Shown here: one piece after another, positions 1 through 10,288 of the stretch
Position numbering within the stretch: the first letter of the stretch is position 1
Layout of the letters: each line of letters begins with the position of its first letter
From: Trichomonas vaginalis G3
Lineage: Eukaryota; Parabasalia; Trichomonadida; Trichomonadidae
NCBI RefSeq assembly: GCF_026262505.1
Contig: NC_067206.1
Location: forward strand, 19,613,319 to 19,677,318
Reading direction: 5' to 3'
DNA: 64,000 bases
Program-made: the position numbers and the translations under genes
The notes under the pieces: model-generated
What the model was told of the DNA's origin: nothing
What the model saw: only the letters and a program-made list of their open reading frames with translations
The model's database searches: none

Positions 1-1776
1 TTCTTTTCTTTCTTCACGTTCTTTTCTTTCTTCCTTTTCTTTTCTTTCTTCACGTTCTTTTCTTTCTCTTTCTTCCTTCTCTTTACGTTCTTTTTCTGCT
101 TTTTCTTTGGCTTCTTTTTCTTTTCGTTCTCTTTCTTCTTTCTCTCTCTTCTCTTTTTCCTCCTTTTCCTTACGTTCTCTTTCTTCTCTTTCTTTACGTT
201 CTTTTTCAGCCTTTTCTTTGGCTTCTCTTTCACGTTTTTCTCTTTCTTCCTTTTCTTTTCTTTCTTTCTCTTCTCTTTCCTTACGTTCTCTTTCTTCGCG
301 TTCTTTTCTTTCTCTTTCTTCTTTTTCTTTCTTCTCTCTTTCGGCCTTTGCTTTTTCTTCCCTCTCTTTTCGCTCTTTCTCTTCCTTTTCTTTCCTTTCT
401 CTTTCTTGTCTTTCTTTTTCTTGTCTTTCTTTTTCTTCTCTTTCTTTACGTTCTCTTTCTGCTTTTTCTTTGGCTTCTTTTTCTTTTCGTTCTCTTTCTT
501 CTCTTTCCTTCCTTTCCTCTTCTTTTCTCTCCCTCTCTTCTTTTTCACGTTTTTCTCTTTCTTTTCTTTCCTTCTCTTCTCTTTCTCTCTTCTCTCTTTC
601 TTCTTTTTCTTTACGTTCTCTTTCTTTTCTTTCCTTCTCTTCTCTTTCTCTCTTCTCTCTTTCTTCTTTTTCTTTACGTTCTCTTTCTTTTCTTTCCTTC
701 TCTTCTCTTTCTTTACGTTCTCTTTCTGCTTTTTCTTTGGCTTCCCTTTCTTTTCTTTCTCTTTCTTCTCTCTCCTTCTTCTCTCTTTCTGCCTTTTCTT
801 TCGCTTCTTTCTCTGCTTTACGTTTTGCCTCTCTTTCTGCTTTCTCCTTCTCTTCTCTTTCTTTTCTTTCTCTTTCTTCTCTCTCAGCTTTTTCTTTGGC
901 CTCGCGTTCTGCTTTTTCTTTGGCTTCTCTTTCGGCCTTTTCTCTTGCTTCTCTTTCGGCTTTTTCACGGGCACGTTGTTCGGCTCTTTCTTTGGCTCTT
1001 CTTTGTCTTTCTTTTTCTGCTTCGATCGCTGCTAGACGTTCTTCTTCCAACCTCTTAATTTCATCTGCTTTTGCCTTCTGATAAGCAAGCCATTTAGCAC
1101 GCTCTTCTTCTATGAGTTTCTGAAGCTTTTTGCGCTCTTCATCTGTAATGTTGTTTTGTGATAAATCTAATGTGTGTAATGCACGCTCAGCACTCCAATT
1201 TTCAGGGTCTTTGGGTGGGCGAGTAATGAATTTGCGAATTGCAGCTAAGTTGTCGTTTGTCAGGCCGCAGTTAATGAATTCAACTGCTGCAAAATTATAT
1301 GGGTCAAGTTTCTTAATATTGTTATTGAATTTATCAGTTTCAATCTTAATGTTTTGGAATGAGAGTAATTCGAGCGGAGAATTGTTCGTTTCAAGTGCAT
1401 CAAAAAGTTCTGATAAGTTTTCTGAAGGAATATTCATATCACTGAGACGTATTCTTTTAATACGCTTAGCTTTTGGTAAAACTTCTTTTAAGATGACGCA
1501 TAAGTAGTTTAAGTAGTTGGGTCTTTGATGATAAATCGATTGTTCTATGATTCTCTGATTGTGTCTGTTCTTATTTAATGATGATTCTTCTTGCATAGCA
1601 AGATTGCAATTAAAACGAAGCTCATCAACCTTTTTATAGACAAGATTAGATAACGGCCAGAAGAATTTCTTGTAATATTTAGCAGGAATTTCGGAGAAGT
1701 CATACGTACAAAGGTGTTCGTCTCCATTACCTAATTTATAGAGTTCCTCTATTGTGAATTTCTCCTTTTTCGACAT
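1..1776 (-). CDS. LRR-like protein with long KE/R-rich coiled coil (partial)
   Basis: The frame starts at an ATG at 1774-1776 (MSKKEKFTIEELYKLGN) and stays open to the left edge, so at least 592 residues are seen and the C-terminus is missing. Residues about 70-225 look like degenerate leucine-rich repeats (for example LHTLDLSQNNITDEE near residue 200). From about residue 230 the chain is almost only K, E, R and A, in runs such as EREAKEKAER, and is predicted to form a long charged helix. Proteins with a short LRR head and a charged helical tail are common in trichomonads and are usually annotated as hypothetical or cytoskeletal. The repetitive DNA opens long Ser/Phe-rich frames on the other strand, which I do not believe. 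The function is unknown; a structural or scaffold role is inference. Confidence 0.75.
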   Translation of the reverse strand, partial: MSKKEKFTIEELYKLGNGDEHLCTYDFSEIPAKYYKKFFWPLSNLVYKKVDELRFNCNLAMQEESSLNKNRHNQRIIEQSIYHQRPNYLNYLCVILKEVLPKAKRIKRIRLSDMNIPSENLSELFDALETNNSPLELLSFQNIKIETDKFNNNIKKLDPYNFAAVEFINCGLTNDNLAAIRKFITRPPKDPENWSAERALHTLDLSQNNITDEERKKLQKLIEEERAKWLAYQKAKADEIKRLEEERLAAIEAEKERQRRAKERAEQRAREKAEREAREKAEREAKEKAEREAKEKAEREERERKEREEKEKAEREAKRKAEKEAKEKAEREKKEREERERKEREAKEKAERERKEREEKERKERERKEKEEREKREREEKERKERERKEKEEREKREREEKERKEREKREKEERERKEEERKEREERERKEKEAKEKAERERKEREEKERQEKERQERERKEKEEKERKEREEKAKAEREKKEKEERERKEREERERKEREEKERKEKEEREKREREAKEKAEKERKEREERERKEKEEKEKREKEERERKEKEAKEKAEKERKEKEERERKEREERKEKEERKEREERKE

Positions 1777-2463
1777 TATCAAATTCTTGCAAACTGAGGC
1801 GTTATACACAACTTTTGTATTTACATTTCATAAGAATTGTAAAGAGAACAATGCTTCATTGTTTGAATAACACATTTTAATAGGGATGAAGCAAGCAATA
1901 TTACAATAAGATCTTTCATTTTTAGTAATAACGAATTTTATAAATCTTCAAATCTTGTGTAATGCGATCATACCAAATTTCTATCAATAAAACGTGTGTA
2001 AGAATTGTAAATTCTGTAAGCATAGATCTGATTTTACTGTATTATTGTGATATAACACTATTAGCAGTTTAGTAACTGCAATAACCATAATTCGCTTATA
2101 GCATGATATCATCATATCTTTGTATTATTTGGAACTGAGATATTACTTAAACTGGTGACTTAGTACTTTATAGCTTGTGCTTATAGAAGAAACTCACATA
2201 ATATTGAGGTAGAGACAAATATAGAACATCAATGCCACCAATGCTCAAAGGAATTGCACTCTCCTTTCGATATATTTCAAATTATACAAGCAAACTCAGC
2301 AATAGCATATTATATCAAAGCATATCTACTAGCATAATAGAACATTTGATAAGATCAATTCCTTTTATAGTTAGTCATCAAATTCTAACTTATCCAATGT
2401 GGAGAAACTTTACAAATTATTTCTCGATAAAGTCACCTTTTATAACACGTTAAAAATTATTTT
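1777..2463. other. Divergent intergenic region
   Basis: AT-rich spacer between the divergent genes at 1776 (-) and 2464 (+). A 73-codon frame at 2232-2453 has no recognisable features. Promoters of both neighbours must lie here, but I see no clear T. vaginalis-type initiator. Confidence 0.5.
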
Positions 2464-3522
2464 ATGGAAAAGTTAGATATCCCTCAAAAAGCGATATCTG
2501 ATTTTGCTGGAACATCTCCTGATAGTGCTAGAGATATTATAGGCTTTTTCCATCACAATTTAAGTCAGCATACTAAAGAAATTGCAGTAATTAACACAGC
2601 ATTAGCAGATTTAGCGAAAACAAGAGTCGACAGCGAGTTCAAAGATAATGTAACTTCATTTATGGAAATGAATGAACAAAAAATAGAGAGACTTTCAACA
2701 TCATTTAAATTGCTCACTAAACAAGTTTTTCATAATGACGCTTCTGTTCAAAACATGATTGATATTTCTATCAATAAGTTCGCAGAGAAACTAACTGTCG
2801 AGAAGAATAACCAGGATAATAACGAAATTATAGATAAATTAACAGATAGAATAATAGAACTCGAAAGAAGCAATGCAGTGCTATTAGAACGAGTTGGATT
2901 CCTTGAGAAATTAGGAGTCCCAGCACAGCCTGCTGCAAATCAGGCTCAAAAGAAGAAAGTTATGTTTACAAATGTAAATAATATTTGTATTTTTGATTGT
3001 GCTCCATCTGAACTACAATTTGATAGTCCAGATCACCGAATGAGCTTTCAGAATGCAATTTATGCCCTTACAAAGCAAAAAGAAGAACTCAAAGACCTCA
3101 AAAATATAATAAATGAGAATAACAAACGATTTGGAGGTTTCATTCAGATGTCACAAGATTCATTTAACAATATAGATGCGCACATCAAGCAAATACAAGA
3201 TAATTCTGCAGAAAATTTCAATAAAATTTACAAAAAGTTCGATTTATACGTCTCCAAGGAAGAACTTAATTTCGATCTTCAAGGATATGGAATTAAAAAT
3301 TCACCTTCTCTAGGAAAAGCCCAAAATCTGGGACTTACGAGACCAATGACAGCTATTTCAAAAACCACGTCGTTTGAACCATGTGAACAATCACAGTTCA
3401 TGCCACCAGTGTCAGTAACAATGATTTCCGGTGACAATTTGACTCGTCCTGCAACTACTCAAGTTGGAAGAGGAACAAGATCCAACACAAGGAAATCTAG
3501 GTCAAAAATAACATCTCACTGA
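2464..3522 (+). CDS. Coiled-coil hypothetical protein
   Basis: A 352-residue protein starting MEKLDIPQKAISDFAGT. Residues 30-150 and 190-270 are rich in helix formers with heptad spacing (LTDRIIELERSNAVLLERVGFLEKLG; QKEELKDLKNIINENNKRFG). A short hydrophobic stretch around residues 160-180 separates the two coils. The C-terminal 60 residues are basic, rich in Ser/Thr/Arg and probably disordered. There is no signal peptide or membrane segment. The overall plan (two coils and a basic tail) would suit a cytoskeletal or axonemal protein, but this is inference and no family is assigned. The gene is complete, with a normal TGA stop. Confidence 0.75.
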   Translation: MEKLDIPQKAISDFAGTSPDSARDIIGFFHHNLSQHTKEIAVINTALADLAKTRVDSEFKDNVTSFMEMNEQKIERLSTSFKLLTKQVFHNDASVQNMIDISINKFAEKLTVEKNNQDNNEIIDKLTDRIIELERSNAVLLERVGFLEKLGVPAQPAANQAQKKKVMFTNVNNICIFDCAPSELQFDSPDHRMSFQNAIYALTKQKEELKDLKNIINENNKRFGGFIQMSQDSFNNIDAHIKQIQDNSAENFNKIYKKFDLYVSKEELNFDLQGYGIKNSPSLGKAQNLGLTRPMTAISKTTSFEPCEQSQFMPPVSVTMISGDNLTRPATTQVGRGTRSNTRKSRSKITSH

Positions 3523-3877
3523 TACAGTAATATTATTTTCTTTGTTTATATTAAATGTTTGAATTATATTTTTTATAAAAATATATTTTTATGGAATTCA
3601 TAAACGAATGATATCTACCATGAATGTTCTGGCCTGGAGAAGTAAAGTCTTTTATTTCCCAAGTTGTACGTGTTTATTTGATCAGATATTAAAAATTTTT
3701 AAGTGATTGTAAAAAGAAGGAGTTAAAATCTTGTGAAAAAAGCAAAATAATGATATATTGATAATATCTATAGCCTATATTTTTAATTTTAAATAAAACT
3801 CAATTTAATACAATCTAAATCAATTTGTAAACAATAACTCTACATTTAGAATAGTTTTTAATGCTTATTTAGTAAAA
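3523..3877. other. Convergent intergenic spacer
   Basis: AT-rich spacer between two gene 3' ends, with TAAA-containing sequences that could serve as polyadenylation signals. Nothing else is seen. Confidence 0.4.
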
Positions 3878-5407
3878 CTAATCATATTCTAGCATAGAAT
3901 CAAGTAAATCTTCAAGAATATGAGCTTTTGCGATGTTCTTTATATGATGTGTGTTTTCAATGTTTTCAAGCCAATCTCTAAGATCTGAGTTTTCTGACAT
4001 TTCCATAAGAATTTCTTCAATTTCTTCAGATCTCTCGAATTCATTGATACATAAGAAAGCATCGAGTATTGGTTCATATAAATCAGTATCTGTCACAATT
4101 TCAATGTTTCTTGATAAAGCAGTAAAGAATCCTCCATCAGGAAGACTGTTTTGTATTTCAACAAATGTATCCCGATCAACATCTATTCCTGATATAATGA
4201 ATACCGCAATAAAAGTTAGAATGGCGATTCTCCATTGAACTGAAATTTCTTCATCAACTAAAACTGATGTAAGCTTATAATCATAACTTAGATCATGGTA
4301 TGCCTTGAATATCTGTGGAAATATTCCTAAAATTTCGGTTAATAACTCTGTAATTACTGAGTTTAAATAATTATCTTCATAATTAAAGACATCGTCTATA
4401 TATTCAAGTAAATTATTTTGTAATACATAATCACAGTATTCTTCTTCATCTTCAATCAAGTCGTTTATCATCACAATTACATCTGATATGGAACCATATT
4501 TTGCTGTAAGCATATCCTCATTGGAATCATCGTCTGCTTCTGATGGATTGCCATTGTATATGTAAAACATTTTAATATCAAAGTTATCCTTGAAAAATTG
4601 GCAAAATTCATGATTACTATGAACAAAATTACAAAATGCACGAGTAATATTAGACGCAATGATTGCATCTATTTCTGGTTTGATATATGGTTTAAATTTT
4701 AGCATTAATTGGCAAACAATTGGAATTTGATCTAAATATGTAAATTGATCCATTGTTAGATTTGCTATGAACTGGGCAATTAAACCAGCAGATTCTGCCT
4801 CTAATCCATCTGTGAATACATCATTTAAAGCTGATAAAAGATTTGTTTCCATCATTATCTTTTTTCCAATTGGATTCCTTGATAATGGGCCTAAAATTTC
4901 AACAGCCTGATTGCTTGGAAAATTAGGAATTATCATTTCTATTATATTACTATTGATTAAAGGTTCAATTATTTCTTCACTCCTTTTAGAATGCAAGAAT
5001 CTTATTAATAAATCAAATGATTCCGTTTTTAGTGGTTCAAAATTGGATTTGCAAAAGCCAATAAGTGCCAATATAAATTCAATGGGACATTCTGTGAAAA
5101 TATGTGGAAACATTTTATTAATCCAGCTTATTGCATCTGTTATTTCTGTTTCATTATCTCCTTTTGACATTTCTAGATATGTACTAAGATCAGATAAATA
5201 ATTTTCATCAATCGGCTTATTATCTATATCAACTTCATTTAAAGTTGAAATATCAGCATCTGTATTATGTTTGTTCTTTTCTTTTTTGTATTTGATGTCA
5301 TCCTGAGGATCATTATCCTCCATACAGAGTTTTGAAGAGAAAATAATCGGCAAAATATTGAAATCCTGATCGGTGTGACAAAAAAATGAGATGATTTTCA
5401 AAGACAT
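3878..5407 (-). CDS. Armadillo/HEAT-like helical repeat protein
   Basis: A frame of 509 codons. After a charged N-terminus (about residues 28-90, rich in D, E, K and N) the rest is a run of amphipathic helices with ARM/HEAT-like texture (FNLTMDQFTYLDQIPIVCQL-type segments; LINSNIIEMIIPNFPSNQAVEILGPLS). Such proteins usually act as protein-binding solenoids; the partner is unknown. The start is uncertain. The first ATG gives a hydrophobic lead of 28 residues that does not look like a typical cytosolic N-terminus. A TCATTTTTT sequence resembling a trichomonad initiator lies at 5381-5389, inside that lead, so the second Met (codon 5321-5323, MEDNDPQD) may be the true start. Acidic overall, no membrane segment. 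Confidence 0.7.
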   Translation of the reverse strand: MSLKIISFFCHTDQDFNILPIIFSSKLCMEDNDPQDDIKYKKEKNKHNTDADISTLNEVDIDNKPIDENYLSDLSTYLEMSKGDNETEITDAISWINKMFPHIFTECPIEFILALIGFCKSNFEPLKTESFDLLIRFLHSKRSEEIIEPLINSNIIEMIIPNFPSNQAVEILGPLSRNPIGKKIMMETNLLSALNDVFTDGLEAESAGLIAQFIANLTMDQFTYLDQIPIVCQLMLKFKPYIKPEIDAIIASNITRAFCNFVHSNHEFCQFFKDNFDIKMFYIYNGNPSEADDDSNEDMLTAKYGSISDVIVMINDLIEDEEEYCDYVLQNNLLEYIDDVFNYEDNYLNSVITELLTEILGIFPQIFKAYHDLSYDYKLTSVLVDEEISVQWRIAILTFIAVFIISGIDVDRDTFVEIQNSLPDGGFFTALSRNIEIVTDTDLYEPILDAFLCINEFERSEEIEEILMEMSENSDLRDWLENIENTHHIKNIAKAHILEDLLDSMLEYD

Positions 5408-5731
5408 TTACAAAAAGAGAAAGTTTCCTAGGAAGCGTTGCTAGTATTCAATAATACAGCATAGAAAACTCTTTTAATTGCATTATGGAAAGACTATTAA
5501 AATGCATCAAATAATGTAAACTATTCTGCAAACATCGTAAGTATCTCTATTTTAAACAATGTAAATAGGCACTTTCACCTATAACTGATCATCTGAGAAA
5601 CTGAGACTGTGTCAGAAAGTGAAATACCAAATAAATTAAGATAAAGTTAAATAATTTACATTAAAATATTAGATGTGTCTGAATGAAATAAAACATATAA
5701 TATATAATTAATAAAGTAAAGTAAAATAATA
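5408..5731. other. Intergenic spacer
   Basis: 324 bases of AT-rich sequence between two genes on the minus strand; no further feature recognised. Confidence 0.4.
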
Positions 5732-7723
5732 TTACTTCTTACGTCCTGTGTGGTTTTCATCGCCACATTGGATCTCTTCGTCTTTACGAGGAGCAGCCTC
5801 AGTTTGGATAGAAACGTTCTCTTTCTGTTTGACAAGGATTCGTTGACTGCAAAGACGGATTGTACCGTAGTTCTCTGACATACACTGACCGAATTCGTGC
5901 ATGTGAAGGCTAGTATCGCTCTTGAATGAAGCAAGCATGTTCTTGAATGAGTCATGGAACAAATTGTGGAAACTCTCGTCAATACCAACTGTGAAGCCAC
6001 CTAAGTCAAGAACTAATGAGACTGCATTTAGAAGCTCTGCACGTGATGCATTCATCAAAAGTTCACTTGCATTCACAGGTTTCTTATCATTGATGTCTTC
6101 TGGTGGTTTGATTGAACCAACTTCAAGAGAAAGCATCGATGCAACTTCAAGATTAGTCTGTGAACTGTTTGCGTTGCGACCACTTGATAAGTCTCGATGT
6201 GGACGTGAGCGCTTTGGCTTCTTCTGACGAGTAGCAAGTGACATCATAGAGACTTCTTCTTGGATCGGTTCTTCCTTAGGAGGAGAAACATTGACTGGAG
6301 CTGGTGGCGCTGTCTCTTCAAGAAGTTTCGATGATGATGTGATGTCTCGTGAAAGAAGATTGCGAACTTCATGTTCCGATGAAACACCGGACAAAAGCTG
6401 TTCACCAAGTGAACTTGTGACATACATGATCGTTCGAACAATATCTTTATCGATGTTCAACATTGTACTAGCAATACTGTGTGCTTTCGATAAATCACGA
6501 TATTGTGTGATCAAGTCAACAAATGACTGTGAATAACCACTTCTGTGTTTCATCATTGTCAAGACATCTTTTGCAAGATTAGAGGACTCTTCCGTGTTCT
6601 TCTCAAGTGAATCTTGTGCGGATGCAACACGTTCGAAAAGATGCTCGTTTTCGTCAAGAAGTTTATCAAGACGTGTTTGTGGAGCATCAGAACGAGGTCG
6701 ACGTTTCTGACGACATGCACTGATGTCTTGCATCAGTTTGGAATTGTTTGTCTCCATAACTTGGATGAGATCGCGAAGGATCTTAAGACGATCGCGTTGA
6801 TCTTTCGCGTTAACAAGTTGTTCGGATAATTCATCACTCGTTGAAGAAAATTCTTGTTCGTCGAAATGGTCTGGTTCGGTTGAGAAACCTTGGTCGTGGC
6901 AGATGATATCGAAGTCAAGATCTGATTGTTCGATATCAGGAACTGTAAAATCGGAATTTCGGAAGTTTTCAAGTGATTCATTTTCGAATTCAATGCCTCG
7001 TTTGAAAACAGATGAAAGATTACGTGCAACAACGGGTGACATCTCGGCAAATTTACGACGACGTGTGAATGCATCTTTGATATATGACTTTTCTTCATCG
7101 CGAAGTTTTTGATTTTCTTCCGCAAGTTGTTTCTCGCGATCAAGGAGACCATAGACTGAGCCGAACTCTTTAAGAATCAAATCGGTTGATTCTTGGCTCT
7201 GTTCGACAATAAGTAAGCGTTTTTTATATGCATAAGCCATTTCTTCAAGTCTTGCTAGATTAAGATCGATTAATGTAAACAGGTATTGGTCTGGTGAATC
7301 TTTAAGTTCGTTAACTTGTGATAATTTGTTTGGGCAATTCACTGAAGCAATTTTTGTTAATTCTGCTTCTGAACTTTTAATTGAACGTTCAATAGTTGCT
7401 TCACTTCGTCTTGATCTTATTAAATCTGCTTTGTAGTAAAATGATGTATTAGTTTTGAGAGTATCACATGTATTTTTTAACGTTTCCATTTGTTTTTGCA
7501 TTTTATCCAATTCTGCTGCTTTCTCTGCACTTGATGCTAGAATGTTTTCGAGTTCTTCGTTCTGAGGAATCCACATAACTCGCATTTCTTGAAGAATGTC
7601 ATTCTTTTCCTTTAAACTAGTGGAAGTTAATGCTTTATTTACAAGAGATGTAATCTTTTTCAGCTCAGGACGAGAAAGAGGTGGTGGCGCTAGAGGTGGA
7701 AGCGCTTTCCCTGTGTGTTTCAT
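5732..7723 (-). CDS. Long coiled-coil protein
   Basis: The first ATG is at 7721-7723 (MKHTGKALPPLAPPPL); the frame is open a little further upstream but has no earlier ATG, so I use 663 residues. A proline-rich head of about 20 residues is followed by coiled coil from about residue 25 to 480 (ELENILASSAEKAAELDKMQ, DREKQLAEENQKLRDEEKSY). Next comes a basic Ser-rich linker near residue 520-560 (RQKKPKRSRPHRD) and a helical C-terminal domain with a conserved-looking FTVGIDESFHNLFHDSF stretch. No enzyme motif is seen. The two C-terminal thirds appear richer in G and C codons than neighbouring genes, as expected for a well-expressed gene. A centrosomal or axonemal coiled-coil role is plausible inference only. 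Confidence 0.8.
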   Translation of the reverse strand: MKHTGKALPPLAPPPLSRPELKKITSLVNKALTSTSLKEKNDILQEMRVMWIPQNEELENILASSAEKAAELDKMQKQMETLKNTCDTLKTNTSFYYKADLIRSRRSEATIERSIKSSEAELTKIASVNCPNKLSQVNELKDSPDQYLFTLIDLNLARLEEMAYAYKKRLLIVEQSQESTDLILKEFGSVYGLLDREKQLAEENQKLRDEEKSYIKDAFTRRRKFAEMSPVVARNLSSVFKRGIEFENESLENFRNSDFTVPDIEQSDLDFDIICHDQGFSTEPDHFDEQEFSSTSDELSEQLVNAKDQRDRLKILRDLIQVMETNNSKLMQDISACRQKRRPRSDAPQTRLDKLLDENEHLFERVASAQDSLEKNTEESSNLAKDVLTMMKHRSGYSQSFVDLITQYRDLSKAHSIASTMLNIDKDIVRTIMYVTSSLGEQLLSGVSSEHEVRNLLSRDITSSSKLLEETAPPAPVNVSPPKEEPIQEEVSMMSLATRQKKPKRSRPHRDLSSGRNANSSQTNLEVASMLSLEVGSIKPPEDINDKKPVNASELLMNASRAELLNAVSLVLDLGGFTVGIDESFHNLFHDSFKNMLASFKSDTSLHMHEFGQCMSENYGTIRLCSQRILVKQKENVSIQTEAAPRKDEEIQCGDENHTGRKK

Positions 7724-7902
7724 CCTTTTGCTTTGATTGCTAAAAAACACGTTTTTTCATTCATCATTATCGGCGTGTAGCGAATTAATACACCAATAAC
7801 CTGACAAGATACAAAATCTACCTAAATGATGATCTTAAGATTTTACTGGTTTATGAAAAATCTAAAATTGTATAAAAGTTAATTTATTCAAATGATTTTT
7901 AT

Positions 7903-9633
7903 TTATGGATGTCCTGAATTCAATTGTTCTTGAAGATATTCGTAAATTTCCTCTGATCCAATTTCATTGGCAAGATCAATAGGATATACTTTCGAACTTT
8001 TCTTTCCAACATAGAAATTAATGTAGGCACCTGCTTCTACAATTAATTTAACAAGTTCAAGATCTCCGGCTTTTACAGCTAATGTTAATGGGTTGTCAAG
8101 TCTTAAAGGAAAGTATGAGCTGTGATGATCCCAAAGATGAATTTAAAATGAATTTTATGAGTGACTAAAAAGAATTACTGAGTGATAAGCATCTGCACCT
8201 TTCTTAAGGAGAAGTTTCGAAATATCAAGCATGTATTTCTCAATTGATAAAGCAAAAACAGGATAAGTTTTCAAGTCCCTCCTGATTTCAGCGTTGACAT
8301 TTGCACCATTATTGATGAGTAATTTTGCAATTTCGCTATATCCAAAATCGATGGCGGCTCCAAGAGGAGTATAAACTGCTTTAAATGGTCTGATGTAATC
8401 ATTATAAGAGCTCGATGTGAATGTGAATTCAACTTTGTCTCCTCTTTTAATTAAATATTCAACGCATTCTTTTCTCGGATGGCAAATAGCATAAACAAGA
8501 GGAGGATACTTGAATTTGTATTGTGCATCATAGTCATCATCACTATATGTGTTTTCTTCTGATTCTGAATCAACATCCAAACCTTCTTTTTCTAAGTTAT
8601 CTTTCTCATCCAAATCAAGTTTCTTGTCAATGAATTTTACTTGTTCGATATTTAGATAAATGATTGCTAAGTCCAATGGGTTGATTGGATACTTCATTTC
8701 GTTGAGCATTTTGTAGTCACCTAAACCATTCTCGATGAAAAAGTTTGCTGCTGCTGTGTTTCCTTTAACAAGACAATACAAGATATCAAAATTCATCAAT
8801 CATTTAACGTTTTTCAAAAGCCAATCAGCAACATCATTTCGATGCGATTTGATAGCAAATTTCAATGTGTACTTGAATTCTTCTGGTTGTTGCTTGAACA
8901 AGTAGTTAATAATATCAAAGTTGCCTCCTTTGATAGCTTTTCTGACGATTTTTGGATCTTCCGAAATGTGATCTTTCAAATACATAAAAATATTAACTGA
9001 ACCGAACTCAGCAGCAAGTCCAACGTGAGATTGGGAGGAGTTGGATGGGGGAGATACTTCCATTTTAGTTTTATATTCCTCGACATCATCTGATTGAATG
9101 ATTTTGCATATTTGACTACTATATTGAATATATAGTTGTTTAAGATCATTTGGAATAAGGTACGGTTTACTAACAGTGTTATACACATTACAGAGGAAAA
9201 TGGATTGCATTTTGTTTTGAATTCTTTCTGTTACAACAGCATGTGTGAAGCTATCGAAAATTTTCTTTGATATAAGGCCTTCGTTTATGAGCTGCTTTAA
9301 ATTTGTAATGGAATCTTGAGAATTTTCAGAATTAATATTCCAGAAAATAGATTCTGCTTGATGAGGACCTTCTAAGATAAATGGGATTTTAAGTTCACAT
9401 ATTGATTTAAACTTTAAATTCTTGAAAGCTGGAATCTTTTTACTCATTTTTATTTGAAAAAGTGTACGTTTAAAAATACTTTTCGATTCAGAATCACCAT
9501 GAATTAAGTTAATTCCTGGTTGGCTGACTGAGATATTGCAAAGCATATCTATACTTGAGTGTTTATTGACGACAACAAATTTCCTTACTGTGTTTTCTTT
9601 ATCAATTTTCGAGAAAATAGAAACCAAATGCAT
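7903..9633 (-). pseudogene. Ankyrin repeat protein, interrupted by in-frame stops
   Basis: One reading frame runs from ATG 9631-9633 to TAA 7903-7905 but is crossed by TGA at 8800-8802 and TAA at 8155-8157 and 8143-8145. The N-terminal 190 residues resemble the non-repeat head of trichomonad ankyrin proteins. Ankyrin repeats follow: HVGLAAEFGSVNIFMYLKDH, TPLGAAIDFGYSEIAKLL and NPLTLAVKAGDLELVKLIVE. Repeats are recognisable on both sides of each stop, so this was one gene of about 577 codons. All other genes here use TAA and TGA as true stops, so recoding is unlikely. Either a pseudogene or, less likely, a set of short proteins. The original role would have been protein binding. Confidence 0.8.
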
Positions 9634-10288
9634 GAGACTTGAAAAACAAAATTTTTCAAATTAGCTGTATTAAAATTTAATAATTAAATACTTTCTCCTA
9701 ATATAAGAATCCCCTAAAAAATTAACAAATTTGGATAATTTACTTAGTTTTTCAAAAGATTTTTTTAGCATACTATATTGAAATTTGGTAATTTTAAATC
9801 GATAGTTAGTTATAATAATAAACGCATTACTTAATTTATGATGTGTTTCGGATATTTTTCGAAGGTTTCTCTGAATAATTTTCAAATTTGCTTGTGTTTA
9901 TATTTAAAACATTTATATTTAGACATTAAGATTAACCAATATAGTTGATCTTGCTTGTCAATACACACAACTGTAAATTATAATCAATAACTAGATTTAA
10001 AGTGAATCTTTTGAAATATTCATTATCATTTAACAAATAGCTCTTGCACATATTATAATTTATTATGTAATCTCATTTGTTATATAAACTCGTGTATTGT
10101 CTCAATAATTTTATTCTCAAATTATATATATTCTAAAGAAAAATATGAACAAAAATATTAATATTGTAAACAATAGTTTTAATAAAAATGACCAAATTAT
10201 TCAATTTTGTAAAACAAAGCGTTATATAATAATTTTTTAAACAATGAGAAAAAGAAATAAAGATAGTGGTACTTCATGTAATACCGAA
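9634..10288. other. AT-rich intergenic region
   Basis: About 650 bases of very AT-rich DNA. The short frames here are not supported; nothing recognised. Confidence 0.4.

Noticed and set aside
107-1081. Long Ser/Phe/Leu-rich open frames on the plus strand
   Set aside because: They are the reverse strand of the KE-rich coiled coil; the repeat lacks stops in several frames, and the minus frame has a good start and an LRR-like head.
2232-2453. 73-codon frame just before the coiled-coil gene
   Set aside because: AT-rich composition, no features, and it lies where the promoter of the next gene should be.
5341-5407. Signal peptide on the ARM-like protein
   Set aside because: The hydrophobic lead probably lies upstream of the true start; an initiator-like TCATTTTTT sits inside it.
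8143-8802. Introns or recoded stops in the ankyrin gene
   Set aside because: No trichomonad-type intron ends (GTAYGT and a branch-plus-CACAG end) are seen, and TAA and TGA end other genes normally.
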